A DNA stretch of 22,986 nt, taken from contig CAVUYZ010000007.1 in the NCBI GenBank assembly GCA_963745865.1, positions 1 to 22,986 on the forward strand, read 5' to 3'. Origin of the DNA: JAHEDH01 sp963745865 (lineage in GTDB: Bacteria > Actinomycetota > Acidimicrobiia > Spongiisociales > ZC4RG35). Positions 8,188 to 16,895 of the stretch are shown here, piece after piece. Position numbers and translations under genes: made by a program. The first letter of the stretch is position 1; each line of letters begins with the position of its first letter. The notes beneath the pieces were generated by a model that was given only the letters and a program-made list of their open reading frames with translations, made no database searches and was not told the DNA's origin.

Positions 8188-8667
8188 ATGGACACCGTCG
8201 ATCATCGCCGAATCGGAGTCGAGCTCAACAACTCGCTCTGGCAGAGGATCGACGAGGGCTCCCTCTCACCCGATCTCCCGATCGCAGAACGGTTGGAGAT
8301 CCTCTACGCGGCCTACACCTCCACGTACCACTGGATCCAGGTGGGCACCGCTGCCAACCGGGCACGAGGTGAGCACTTGATTTCCCGCATCGCCAGCGCA
8401 CTCGGGTTCATCGACGAGGGCCTGGTACATGCTGAGCGGTGCCTCGACCTCGTCGCATCCAATCCCGATGTGGTCGAAGACTGGGATCTCGCCTTCGCAC
8501 ATGAGGCACTCGCACGGGCGCTTGCGGGCAAGGGGATGACCGAGGACGCATCCGGCCATCGCTCCACCGCCATCGAGCTGACTGCAGCGGTCGCCGACGA
8601 CGACGATCGGGCGGTCCTCGAGGTCGAGCTCGCCCGCGAACCATGGTTCGGTCTCGACACGGCATGA
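8188..8667 (+). CDS. Helical TPR-like protein of unknown function
   Basis: A 159-residue, mostly alpha-helical soluble protein. Helical pairs such as AERLEILYAAYTSTYHWIQVG, LISRIASALGFIDEGLVHAERCLDLVA and WDLAFAHEALARALAGKGMTEDASGHRSTAIELTAAV look like two to three tetratricopeptide-type repeats, which usually bind partner proteins. No catalytic motif is seen. The ATG at 8188 lies 10 bases after the preceding stop with no strong ribosome-binding site. The stop overlaps the ATG of the metallo-beta-lactamase gene (ATGA), so the two are probably translationally coupled and may act together. The tail ELAREPWFGLDTA is unremarkable. Confidence 0.75.
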   Translation: MDTVDHRRIGVELNNSLWQRIDEGSLSPDLPIAERLEILYAAYTSTYHWIQVGTAANRARGEHLISRIASALGFIDEGLVHAERCLDLVASNPDVVEDWDLAFAHEALARALAGKGMTEDASGHRSTAIELTAAVADDDDRAVLEVELAREPWFGLDTA

Positions 8668-9407
8668 GTAACTGGCAGGAGCTGGGAGACCGCGTGTTCC
8701 GGCGGCGTTGGGAATCGCTCGACCTCAACATCGGACTCGTTCTCAGCGAACAATCGGTGCTGGTCATCGACAGCCGCGCCACCCACGGACAGGCCGACGA
8801 GCTCATCGCCGAGATCGGGCTCGTGACGTCGCGGCCGGTGACCCACCTCGTCAACACCCATCACCATTGGGACCACACTTTCGGAAACGCCCGATTCGCC
8901 GGTGCGGACCTGTTCGGGCACCGCCGATGCCGGGAAACTCTCATCGAAAAGGGCGAGACCATGCGAGGCAAGCTCCTCGACGCCGCATGGATTCCTCCGG
9001 AAGCCAAACCCCACTTCGCCGAAGTCGAGATCGTGCCACCCGATCACGTCTTCGACGATCGACTCGAGATCCAACTCGACGATCGGATCGTTCGTCTCGA
9101 GTACCTCGGCAAGGGCCACACCGACAACGACATCATCATCGATGTAGACGACGTGACGTTCGCCGGCGATCTGGTCGAAGAGGGTGCACCGCCCCAGTTC
9201 GGCGATGCCTACCCCCGGGACTGGCTCAACACCCTCGACCGGCTGGCAACCCACGTGCGCGGCACTGTGGTCCCGGGACACGGCGACGTTGTCGATCACG
9301 GCTTCATCCTCGACCAGCGCGACCGGATCGCCCGCGCGATCGACGGGGAGACGATGTTCCCCGATCAGATCATGGACCAACTGCGAAAGCGTCTCGACCC
9401 GAGCTGA
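8664..9407 (+). CDS. Metallo-beta-lactamase-fold hydrolase
   Basis: A 247-residue cytosolic metallo-hydrolase. The zinc motif H-x-H-x-D-H is present as THHHWDHTFGN near residue 70. Further ligands appear in the GHTDNDIIIDVDDVTFAGDLVEEG block (near 150-175) and in VPGHGDVVDHG near 205. The short single-domain layout, with FAGDLVEEG and PGHGDV, resembles quinoprotein-relay and glyoxalase-II-like MBL proteins rather than RNase J or true beta-lactamases; there is no signal peptide. The substrate is unknown. The ATG at 8664 overlaps the TPR-like gene's stop. Downstream lies the repeat cluster and then the convergent sufB gene. Confidence 0.88.
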   Translation: MSNWQELGDRVFRRRWESLDLNIGLVLSEQSVLVIDSRATHGQADELIAEIGLVTSRPVTHLVNTHHHWDHTFGNARFAGADLFGHRRCRETLIEKGETMRGKLLDAAWIPPEAKPHFAEVEIVPPDHVFDDRLEIQLDDRIVRLEYLGKGHTDNDIIIDVDDVTFAGDLVEEGAPPQFGDAYPRDWLNTLDRLATHVRGTVVPGHGDVVDHGFILDQRDRIARAIDGETMFPDQIMDQLRKRLDPS

Positions 9408-9417
9408 CGCGAGTCGC

Positions 9418-9486
9418 AATCCCCCCTGCGTTCGCAGGGCGAACGCCGTCCCCCCAAGGGGGACAAACAGCGAGACAAGGGGGATT
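9418..9486. repeat. REP/MITE-like palindromic unit 1 (most complete)
   Basis: This unit is bounded by AATCCCCC (9418-9425) and its exact inverse GGGGGATT (9479-9486). Inside are the hairpins CCCTGCG-TT-CGCAGGG and GTCCCCC-CAA-GGGGGAC, followed by ACAAACAGCGAGACAA. Its size and double hairpin resemble REP/BIME elements or a tiny MITE. It carries no coding capacity. Confidence 0.85.
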
Positions 9487-9505
9487 TCTCGAGAAACCGG
9501 GCACA

Positions 9506-9554
9506 AATCCCCCTGCGTTCGCAGGGCGACGCTGTCCCCCAAGGGGGACAAACA
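9506..9554. repeat. REP/MITE-like palindromic unit 2
   Basis: It repeats the left part of unit 1: AATCCCCC, the CCCTGCGTTCGCAGGG hairpin, then GTCCCCC-AA-GGGGGAC-AAACA. It differs by small changes (GACGCTGT for GAACGCCGT) and lacks the right-hand GGGGGATT end. Confidence 0.8.
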
Positions 9555-9580
9555 ACAACAACGGCCTTGAGGAGCTCTCT

Positions 9581-9631
9581 GTTTGTTCCCCCTTGGGGGA
9601 ACAGGCGAGCGTCAGCGAGACAAGGGGGATT
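9581..9631. repeat. REP/MITE-like unit 3, inverted, second flavour
   Basis: It lies in the opposite orientation: GTTTGTTCCCCC-TT-GGGGGAACA, then GCGAGCGTCAGCGAGACAA, then GGGGGATT. Read on the minus strand it begins AATCCCCCTTGTCTCGC, so it shares the end and the C5/G5 hairpin with the other units but has a different middle. Two flavours in head-to-head order are typical of BIME-type clusters. Confidence 0.8.
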
Positions 9632-9646
9632 CGCTCTCAACACACG

Positions 9647-9696
9647 CCCCCCTGCGTTCGCAGGGCGAACGCCGTCCCCCCGAGGGGGGACAAACA
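9647..9696. repeat. REP/MITE-like palindromic unit 4
   Basis: Same orientation and flavour as unit 1: the CCCTGCGTTCGCAGGG hairpin, then GAACGCC, then GTCCCCCC-GA-GGGGGGAC and AAACA. The second stem is one pair longer than in unit 1. It ends 8 bases before the sufB stop codon, so it may serve as a 3'-end structure for both converging messages. Confidence 0.8.
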
Positions 9697-9704
9697 CACC
9701 TCGG

Positions 9705-11117
9705 TTAGCCGACGGCGCCGGCTTCGGCCATGTTGAGTTCGATCAGGCGGTTCATCTCGACGGCGTACTCCATTGGGAGCTCTCTGACGATCGGCTCGAT
9801 GAACCCTGCGACGATCATCGACGTCGCCTGGTCCTCGGTCAGACCGCGGCTCATCAGGTAGAACAGCTGCTCTTCGCCGACCTTCGAGACGGTCGCCTCG
9901 TGGCCGATCTCGGCGTCGTTCTCTTCGATCTCCATGTACGGGTAGGTGTCAGAGCGACTGTGGTCGTCGAGGATCAGTGCATCACAGCGCACGAAGCTCT
10001 TGGTGTTGTATGCGCCGGGCTCCACTCGCACGAGACCGCGATAACCGGCTCGTCCGCCGTCCTTGCAGATCGACTTGGAGACGATCGTCGAAGTGGTGTC
10101 GGGGGCGACGTGCACCATCTTGGCTCCGGCGTCCTGATGCTGGCCGGCGCCGGCGAATGCGATCGACAGCACCTCGCCGTGTGCGCCCGGTTCCATCATC
10201 CACACGGCCGGATACTTCATCGTCAGCTTCGAACCGAGGTTCCCATCGATCCACTCCATGGTGGCGTTCTCATAGGCAGCGGCTCGCTTCGTGACGAGGT
10301 TGTAGACGTTGTCAGACCAGTTCTGGATGGTGGTGTAGCGACAGCGCCCACCCTTCTTGACCACGATCTCGACTACCGCGGAGTGCAGCGAATCGGAGCT
10401 GTAGGTCGGTGCCGAGCAGCCCTCGACATAGTGGCAATACGCACCCTCGTCGATGATGATCAGCGTCCGCTCGAACTGACCCATGTTCTCGGAGTTGATC
10501 CGGAAGTAGGCCTGGAGGGGCTGGTCGACGTGAACGCCCGGTGGGACATAGATGAACGAGCCGCCGCTCCACACCGCAGAGTTCAGCGCAGCGAACTTGT
10601 TGTCGTTCGGCGGGATGATGGTCCCGAAATACTCCTGCACCAGCTCGGGATACTCTCGGACAGCGGTATCCATGTCGCAGAACAGGACGCCGAGCTCTTC
10701 GAGGTCTTCGCGATTGCGGTGGTAGACGACTTCCGACTCGTACTGGGCGGTGACGCCGGCCAGATACTTGCGCTCGGCCTGCGGGATTCCGAGCTTCTCG
10801 TAGGTCTCCTTGATGGATTCGGGGACCATGTCCCAGTCCTTGGACTGACCCTCGGTCGGCTTCACGTAGTAGTAGATGTTGTCGAAGTCGATTTCCTCGA
10901 GCGCTCCGTCACCGCCCCAGGTCGGGAGCGGCTTCTTCAGGAACCGCTTGTATGCCTTGAGGCGGAAGTCGAGCATCCACTGGGGCTCGTCCTTCATTTT
11001 CGACATGTCCCGGATGACCTGCTCCGTCAAGCCCTTCTGGGGCTTGAAGACGTAATCATCTTCAGAGTCATGCCAGCCGAGCTTGTACGAACCGAGATCG
11101 ATATCAACGGTCGCCAT
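9705..11117 (-). CDS. sufB: Fe-S cluster assembly scaffold SufB
   Basis: SufB is the central scaffold of the SUF system, where sulfur is received and the nascent cluster is held together with SufC and SufD. The 470-residue product has the family's usual length and landmarks: the N-terminal GLTEQVIRDMSKMKDEPQWMLDFRLKA, the core NSAVWSGGSFIYVPPGVHVDQPLQAYFRINSEN, YCHYVEGCSAP, and the C-terminal SRSDTYPYMEIEE and HEATVSKVGEEQLFYLMSRGLTEDQA. The ATG at 11117 is supported by GAGGAG 9-10 bases upstream. It lies about 6 kb from sufD and sufC and downstream of gltB, with its own promoter region and a strong palindrome in the 96-base gap. No frame breaks are seen. Confidence 0.97.
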   Translation of the reverse strand: MATVDIDLGSYKLGWHDSEDDYVFKPQKGLTEQVIRDMSKMKDEPQWMLDFRLKAYKRFLKKPLPTWGGDGALEEIDFDNIYYYVKPTEGQSKDWDMVPESIKETYEKLGIPQAERKYLAGVTAQYESEVVYHRNREDLEELGVLFCDMDTAVREYPELVQEYFGTIIPPNDNKFAALNSAVWSGGSFIYVPPGVHVDQPLQAYFRINSENMGQFERTLIIIDEGAYCHYVEGCSAPTYSSDSLHSAVVEIVVKKGGRCRYTTIQNWSDNVYNLVTKRAAAYENATMEWIDGNLGSKLTMKYPAVWMMEPGAHGEVLSIAFAGAGQHQDAGAKMVHVAPDTTSTIVSKSICKDGGRAGYRGLVRVEPGAYNTKSFVRCDALILDDHSRSDTYPYMEIEENDAEIGHEATVSKVGEEQLFYLMSRGLTEDQATSMIVAGFIEPIVRELPMEYAVEMNRLIELNMAEAGAVG

Positions 11118-11142
11118 GACGAATCACTCCTCGAATAATTTG

Positions 11143-11158
11143 CACTATGCCCATAGTG
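11143..11158. promoter_or_regulatory. Perfect palindromic operator candidate upstream of sufB
   Basis: CACTATG-CC-CATAGTG is a perfect inverted repeat with 7-base arms, extended by a T/A pair beyond one mismatch. It lies 25 bases ahead of the sufB ATG and just upstream of the GAGGAG ribosome-binding site, so it overlaps the likely promoter. The same core occurs before sufD at 3503-3518. A SufR-, IscR- or RirA-type Fe-S regulator is the natural candidate, but the site is not an evident match to a published consensus that I can confirm. Confidence 0.65.
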
Positions 11159-11213
11159 TAATTGCCGGCGGTGCCTAGACGTAGGCGCAGATTCGAAGCG
11201 CCCAATTGCGTCG

Positions 11214-14200
11214 CTACGCGTCGACACTGGACGTCGAGGACGTCTGCTCGACGATCTCGATCGGCCGGCTCGCCCGCAATACCCAGAACCGATCCATCTG
11301 ACGCTCCCAGTCGCCCAGAATCTCGGCTGCGATCGGGCTCCTGGTCTGTCGGTGGTGCTCCTCGATCAGGGCACGGACCTCGATCGCATCGATCTCCCTG
11401 AGACGCTGGTTCGACGGTGCGGTGTCAGCCATGAGGCGATTCAGCCTGACCTTGGGATCCCAGACGTAGGCGACGCCGCCGGTCATGCCGGCACCGAAGT
11501 TCCTCCCGACCGGACCGAGCACGACGACGGTTCCACCGGTCATGTACTCGCAACCGTGATCGGAGCATCCTTCGACCACGGCGAGCGCTCCCGAGTTCCG
11601 AACCGCGAACCGCTGGCCGACCGAGCCCGCCAGGAAGGCGGATCCACCGGTCGCTCCGTAGAGGACGGCGTTGCCCCCGGCGTGAGGGATCTGATCGCCG
11701 ACCCTCCTCGGACGGACGATGACCCTGCCACCGCCCATTCCCTTGCCGACGTAGTCGTTGGCGGTCCCGTTGAGATCCAGCGCGATGCCCTTCGAGAGGA
11801 AGGCTCCGAAGCTCTGACCCGCCACACCTGACAGATCGATCTCGATCGTGTCGGCGGGGAGGCCGACATCGCCATACTTGGCGGCAACCATGCCAGAGAC
11901 CCTGGCGCCAATCGTTCGATCGACGTTGGAAATCGGATAGGCGAGCCTGACGGGCTCGCCCGTCTCCACCGCATGCTCGACGTCGTGCGACAGACGCTCG
12001 GACAGCTTCGACATCTCCATCTTCCGGAATCCCGGGTGGCGGAGTCGACCCTCGGCCCTGACCAGCAGCTTGTCCAACGACTTCGACAATGGGTGATCGA
12101 CGACTTCGAGCAGATCGGCCCTGCCGATGATCTCACCGATCGATCGGGCGCCAAGCGAGGCCAAGTGCCGTCTGATCTCTTCTGACAGCATCGTGAACAA
12201 CGCAACGACCTGGTCGGCTGAGCCCGAGAACTTGGCGCGGAGATCCTCACGCTGGGTGGCGATCCCGACCGGGCACGTGTTGTTGTGGCACTGCCTGACC
12301 ATCTTGCATCCGAGGGCGAGCAGCGGAAGCGTCCCGAACCCGAACCGCTCGGCCCCGAGCAGCGCCGCGATCACCACGTCACGTCCGGTGCGGAGACCCC
12401 CATCGGTTTCGAGGGCCACCACCGACCGCAATCCGTTGGCGACCAGCACCTGGTGGGCCTCGGCGAGACCGAGCTCCCACGGCGAGCCGGCGTGTTTGAT
12501 CGATTCGAGCGGTGAAGCGCCGGTGCCGCCGTCCAGACCCGAAATGAGGATGGCATCGGCCTGCGCCTTGGCGACTCCGACGGCGACGGTCCCTACGCCC
12601 GGCTCTGATACGAGCTTGACCGACACGCGTCCCCCGGCTTGAACGCCTTGAGGTCGTAGATGAGTTGGGCGAGATCCTCGATCGAATAGATGTCATGATG
12701 CGGGGGCGGGGAGATCAGCGACACGCCGGGCTCGGTGTGCCGCAGCTCGAGCGATCTGGGCGGTGACCTTGTGACCCGGGAGCTGACCGCCTTCGCCGGG
12801 CTTGGAGCCCTGAGCCATCTTGATCTGAAGCTCTTCGGACGACGCCAGGTAGCCAGGGGTCACCCCGAACCTGCCAGAAGCGACCTGCTTGATGGCTGAG
12901 TTGCGGGCCGTTCCAAACCGCCCGGCGTCCTCTCCACCCTCCCCGGAGTTGGACAGACCGCCGATCAGGTTCATGGCCTCGGACAGAGCAACATGGGTTT
13001 CGGGCGACAGCGCACCGAGCGACATCGCAGCCGTCACGAATCTCCGCATGATCGATTCGACCGGCTCGACCTCGTCGAGCGGCACCGACCTGCGCTCTTT
13101 GAACGTCAAGAGGTCGCGCACCTGGGCCGGGGGACGGTCCTCGATCGTCTCCAGATAGGTGTCCCACGCTTCCATCTCGCCCGAGCGGACCGCCCGCTGG
13201 AGCGACAGGACCACGCCGGGGGAGGTGACATGGTGCGACCCACCCCTGCGGTTCTTGTAGAAGCCGCCGACGAACTCCTCGCCATCGGCGAAATCGGCGT
13301 GGAGTTGCAGCACCCGCGAGGCGAGATCGGTGAATCCGAGCCCGTGCATCCGGGAGGGCGTGTTGCGGAACGCCAGGTCGAGCACATCCTGTTCTAGTCC
13401 GATCGCTTCGAACAGCTCGCTCCCCCGGTAGGCCGAGATGGTGCAGATCCCCATCTTCGACATGATCTTCAGCATGCCGCTCATGAGCGCCGACCGATAG
13501 TGCTCCTGGGCGATCACGGCGTCGAGCTTGACGATCCCCGACTCGGCAAGCGACCTGACCTGGTCGATCGCCAGGTACGGGATTTACCGCTGATGCCCCA
13601 TATCCGAGCAATGTCGCCAGGTCATGGGAGTCGCGTGCCTCGCCGGAGACGGCGATGATCGACGCCTGCAGGCGAATGCCTTCGGTGATCAGATGGTGGT
13701 GGACCGCACCGACTGCCAGCAGCATCGGCACAGGGGCATGGGTGGCATCGACCTCACGGTCGCTGAGCACGATGATCGACGCGCCGAGCCTGACCGCCTC
13801 GGCGGCTTCTGCCCTGATCTCCTCGAGCCTCCGGCGCATGCCCTCGGGACCTTCAGAGGCCTCCCACACCGTCGGGATCCAGTGGCTGAAGAACCCGGGA
13901 TCACCGGAGCGGACGATCGACTCGAGATCCGCATCGGACAGGATCGGCGAGCCGAGTTCGATGAGGTGGGCCTGCTGGGCGGTCTCGGACAAGAGGGATC
14001 CGCGCCGACCGAGATAGGTCCGCAGCGACATGACCCAGTGCTCGCGAATCGGGTCCATCGGCGGATTCGTGACCTGGGCGAACATCTGTTGGAAGTACTG
14101 GCTGAGCCGCCGGGGGCGCTCGTCGAGGGCGGCGAGCTGGGTATCCGACCCCATGGATCCGACCGGAGTCTTGCCCTCCGCCATCTCCGCCAGGATCATC

Positions 14201-15594
14201 CGCCGTTCCTCGGAGGTGTACCCGAAGGCCCGGCACAGGGCGTCTGAGTCGAACCGATCGTCGGCATCTGCATCGAACGGCCGCTGGACGTAGTCCGTCT
14301 CCGTCTCGATCCAATCTCCGTACGGCTTGAGTGACGCCAGCTCGGCCTTGAGCTCATCGGAGAACTTGATCTCGCCACTGGTGCGATCGAAGAGCATGAT
14401 CTCACCGGGGCCGAGTTGCCCGGTTTCGATCGCTTGAGCTTCCTCTTCGGGACACACCCCTGCCTCGGAGCTGACCATGATCACGTTCGGGGTGATCGCC
14501 CAGCGGGCGGGCCGCAAGCCGTTGCGGTCCATTCCTGCGAGCAGAGAGATCCCGTCGGTTGCTGCAATCGCTGCAGGACCGTCCCACGGCTCGGTGAGGA
14601 AGGCGTGGTACTCGTAATAGCTGCGGAGGGCAGGATCGAGATCGGCGACGTTCTCCCATGCGGCAGGGATCAGCATCTCCTTGGCATGCGGGAGCTGGCG
14701 ACCGGTTCTGATCAACAGCTCGAAGACGTTGTCGAGCGAGGCCGAGTCCGAGAGGTCGTCTTCGAGGAACGGACGGAGGTCCCTGGCCCGGTCACCCCAC
14801 GTCTCAGATGTCACGTCCCGCTCGCGGGACGCCATCCATGAACGGTTAGAACGCACCGTGTTGATCTCGCCGTTGTGGGCGAGTGACCGGAACGGTTGGG
14901 CGTTCTTCCAGGCAGGGAAGGTGTTCGTCGAATAGCGCTGGTGGAAGATCGCAAACGACGTCTCGAAGTCGGGATCCGCCAGATCCCAGTAGAAGTTCGA
15001 TATGTCGGCCGCCTTGAACAGCCCCTTGTAGACGATCGTTCGGCCCGACGCCGAGGGAATCGAGAAGGCGTCGAACTCCGAGCCGCGACGTTCCATGTGC
15101 TTGCGGGCGAGGAAGAGGTGACGCTCGAAGGCGTCGGCATCCATACCGTCGGGGGCTCTCACAATCGCCTGCTCGATGGTGGGGAGCAGCTCATCGGCTC
15201 GTTGCGAGAGGACGCCAGGGTCGACCGGAACCTTGCGCCACGCCATGATGTCGATCCGCTCATGGGCGAGGGCGTCAGTAACGAGCGTCCTCGCCGGCTC
15301 TGGGTCGGTTCTCGGAAGGAATGCCATCACCACCCCGAGGCGATCGGTGTCGACCGGGTCGAGTCCGAGCGCGGCGAGTTCTCTGGCGAGCAATCGATAG
15401 GGAAGCTCGGTCATGATCCCGGCGCCGTCCCCCGTGCCGTCGGCGGCTCGGGCGCCACGGTGATCGAGACGGACCAGGCATTCGACTGCGAGGCGGGTCA
15501 TCCGGAAGGAGGACTGGAGGTCGCGAGCTGCGATGAAGCCGACACCACACGCCTCGTGTTCGAACGAGGCGTCATATAGCGGAAATGCGTCCAT
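11214..15594 (-). CDS. gltB: Glutamate synthase large subunit GltB (three apparent frame breaks)
   Basis: GltB makes glutamate from glutamine and 2-oxoglutarate. The N-terminal class-II amidotransferase domain begins at the nucleophile Cys16 in HEACGVGF after a short propeptide. The FMN domain holds SPPPHHDIYSIEDL, DGGTGASP and the 3Fe-4S cysteines of LGCKMVRQCHNNTCPVG. The C-terminal glycine-rich beta-helix contains GQSFGAFLSKG and EGCSDHGCEYMTGG. The ATG at 15594 follows GGGAGG by 7 bases. Three breaks must be repaired: one base fewer in GGG at 13579-13581 (NPV to NPYLAIDQV), one fewer near 12746 (IAR to LRHTEPGV), and one more in C5 at 12631-12635 (KPG to GRVSVKLV). The repaired protein is about 1459 residues, near family length. 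No gltD (small subunit) is in the window. Confidence 0.93.
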
Positions 15595-15658
15595 GAAAGG
15601 TCCTCCCATGGGGGTGTCGGAAGGTCGGATGCTACCGGAAACGACCGAGATCGAGAGA

Positions 15659-15687
15659 TCGACGCATCTCCGGTGCGGCCGTATCCT
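15659..15687 (+). promoter_or_regulatory. Leaderless-type promoter of the Rossmann-fold gene
   Basis: TCGACG (15659-15664) and TATCCT (15682-15687) are separated by 17 bp, and the -10 ends 7 nt before the ATG at 15695. There is no ribosome-binding site. It is the best-matching leaderless promoter in the window. Confidence 0.55.
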
Positions 15688-15694
15688 CCGCCTC

Positions 15695-16135
15695 ATGCCA
15701 GTGATCATCGTCGGCGCAGACACCGAGATCGGCACCCGAATCGTCGAGACGATGATGGAGCCAGAACGCGAGGTACGGGCCTTCGTCAGTGACCCCGGGA
15801 GTGCGGAACGCCTGAAGGCGATCGGCGTGAAGGTCGCCCTCGGCGACGTCTCCGACCCGTCACACGTCGGCGGTGCCTGCACCAACTGTTTCTCGGTCGT
15901 GCTGATCACCGAGGCAGCCGCCGACGACCGGGAGCGTGCGTTCGCCACCAGTGCCGGGGTGGTGATCGCAGGCTGGGCGGAAGCGGCGCGTGATGCGGCG
16001 GTCGCCCGGGTGATCTGGGTCACCGATCAGGCCGAGCTGCCCCCCATCGAGGGAATCGAGACGGCGGTGGTCCATCGTGGCGTCGGCGACCCCGTAGCCG
16101 AGGTCGTCCGTCTGGACGATGCGGCCACCCTGTGA
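15695..16135 (+). CDS. Small NAD(P)-binding Rossmann-fold protein (NmrA/SDR-like)
   Basis: A 146-residue protein that begins with a dinucleotide-binding element, VIIVGADTEIGTRIVETM, followed by VRAFVSDPGSAERLKAIGVKVALGDVSDPSHVGGACTNCFSVVLI. This is the beta-alpha-beta order of NmrA-like and atypical SDR proteins. The usual GxxGxxG is altered to GADTEIG, and the protein stops after about half an SDR, so no catalytic Tyr-x3-Lys is present. It may sense or bind a nucleotide or be a reduced, non-catalytic relative. The ATG at 15695 is chosen because the fold begins at once and the promoter is close; a longer reading back to 15533 overlaps gltB. It is divergent from gltB and ends 11 bases from the convergent M23 gene. 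Confidence 0.72.
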   Translation: MPVIIVGADTEIGTRIVETMMEPEREVRAFVSDPGSAERLKAIGVKVALGDVSDPSHVGGACTNCFSVVLITEAAADDRERAFATSAGVVIAGWAEAARDAAVARVIWVTDQAELPPIEGIETAVVHRGVGDPVAEVVRLDDAATL

Positions 16136-16146
16136 CGGGCCACCGC

Positions 16147-16830
16147 TCACTCGACGCGTTCGGTGACCTTCTCGATGACCTCGAGGAACTGGACCACAGT
16201 CGCCCGCTCGTACGCCGCGACGAGAAATGGGTAGGGGTTGATGGCGGTCCCGTTCACATGCAGCTCGAAATGGGTGTGTGACCCGCTCCCCTCGGCGTTG
16301 CCGGAGTCACCGACATAACCGATGAGCTGCCCGGCAGTGACGAAGTCGCCGAGGTTCAGACCAGCGGCGTAGGTCTCGGTTCGATCGGCGCGGCCGTTGT
16401 CGGTTCCGGGTGCATCGTTGTTGAGGTGCATGTACCAGCTCTCCAACCCGCCGGCATGCTCGATCCCGATCCACCAGCCGGCACTCCCGCCGCGCTTCAT
16501 CGTGGTGACGATCCCATCAGCCACCGCGTAGACCGGGCCCATCTTCGGAGCCATCAGGTCGGTGCCGGTGTGTCGTCGTCCCCCACTTCTCCGATTTCCC
16601 CACGTGTTGTCGAAGTGGGTGACGGACGGGTCTTGGGGGAAGACGAGAGGAAGGTCGTCGAGATCGTCCGGCATCTGGACCGCGGTCATGATGTCGACCA
16701 CCGGTTCGAGCCGAAGGCTGTCCAAACCACGCGGCGATGCCATGGCGGCTCCGGTCGGCGCCATCAGGAGTACCAGGATCACGGACGCAATGGACGCGCG
16801 GCGATGCAGAGGATTGGGGGTGGGGGACAC
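16147..16830 (-). CDS. Secreted M23 (LytM-type) metallopeptidase
   Basis: A cell-wall hydrolase or envelope regulator of 227 residues. The N-terminus has RR, a hydrophobic core (ASIASVILVLLMAPTGAAMA) and a likely signal-peptidase site after AMA, so it is exported. The zinc centre of LytM-type endopeptidases is complete: HTGTD near residue 88 (first His and Asp) and SHTHFELH near 192 (H-x-H), with the usual GDFVTAGQLIGYVGDSGNAEG lead-in. It should cleave peptide cross-links in peptidoglycan. The GTG start at 16830 is chosen because the signal peptide begins there; GGAG lies about 11 bases upstream. A structured leader and an intrinsic terminator lie in the gap ahead of it, suggesting control by premature termination. 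Confidence 0.9.
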   Translation of the reverse strand: MSPTPNPLHRRASIASVILVLLMAPTGAAMASPRGLDSLRLEPVVDIMTAVQMPDDLDDLPLVFPQDPSVTHFDNTWGNRRSGGRRHTGTDLMAPKMGPVYAVADGIVTTMKRGGSAGWWIGIEHAGGLESWYMHLNNDAPGTDNGRADRTETYAAGLNLGDFVTAGQLIGYVGDSGNAEGSGSHTHFELHVNGTAINPYPFLVAAYERATVVQFLEVIEKVTERVE

Positions 16831-16895
16831 GGCTGGAGAGCTCCGTACGTGTGGGGAATTCGAGCCGGGAGTGTGACACCTGGATGGACAGGATC

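Noticed and set aside
8313..9551. A 412-codon open frame on the minus strand over the MBL gene and repeats
   Set aside because: It is opposite a gene with a complete zinc motif, and its N-terminal part is a translation of the palindromic repeats.
9418..9696. CRISPR array
   Set aside because: The repeats differ in orientation and length, are themselves strongly palindromic, have irregular gaps and no cas genes nearby.
9567..11138. A 523-codon open frame on the plus strand, opposite sufB
   Set aside because: It is the mirror reading of a high-GC gene. SufB on the other strand has full-length family similarity, and this frame shows no recognisable domain.
11184..11202. Hairpin GGCGC-N9-GCGCC after the gltB stop as a terminator
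   Set aside because: The stem is only 5 bp and has no T-tract. It may be a weak 3'-end structure but cannot be called a terminator.
15595..16023. Upstream extension of the gltB frame
   Set aside because: Homology and the catalytic-Cys propeptide begin at the ATG at 15594, which has a good ribosome-binding site. The extension is low-complexity and overlaps the divergent gene.
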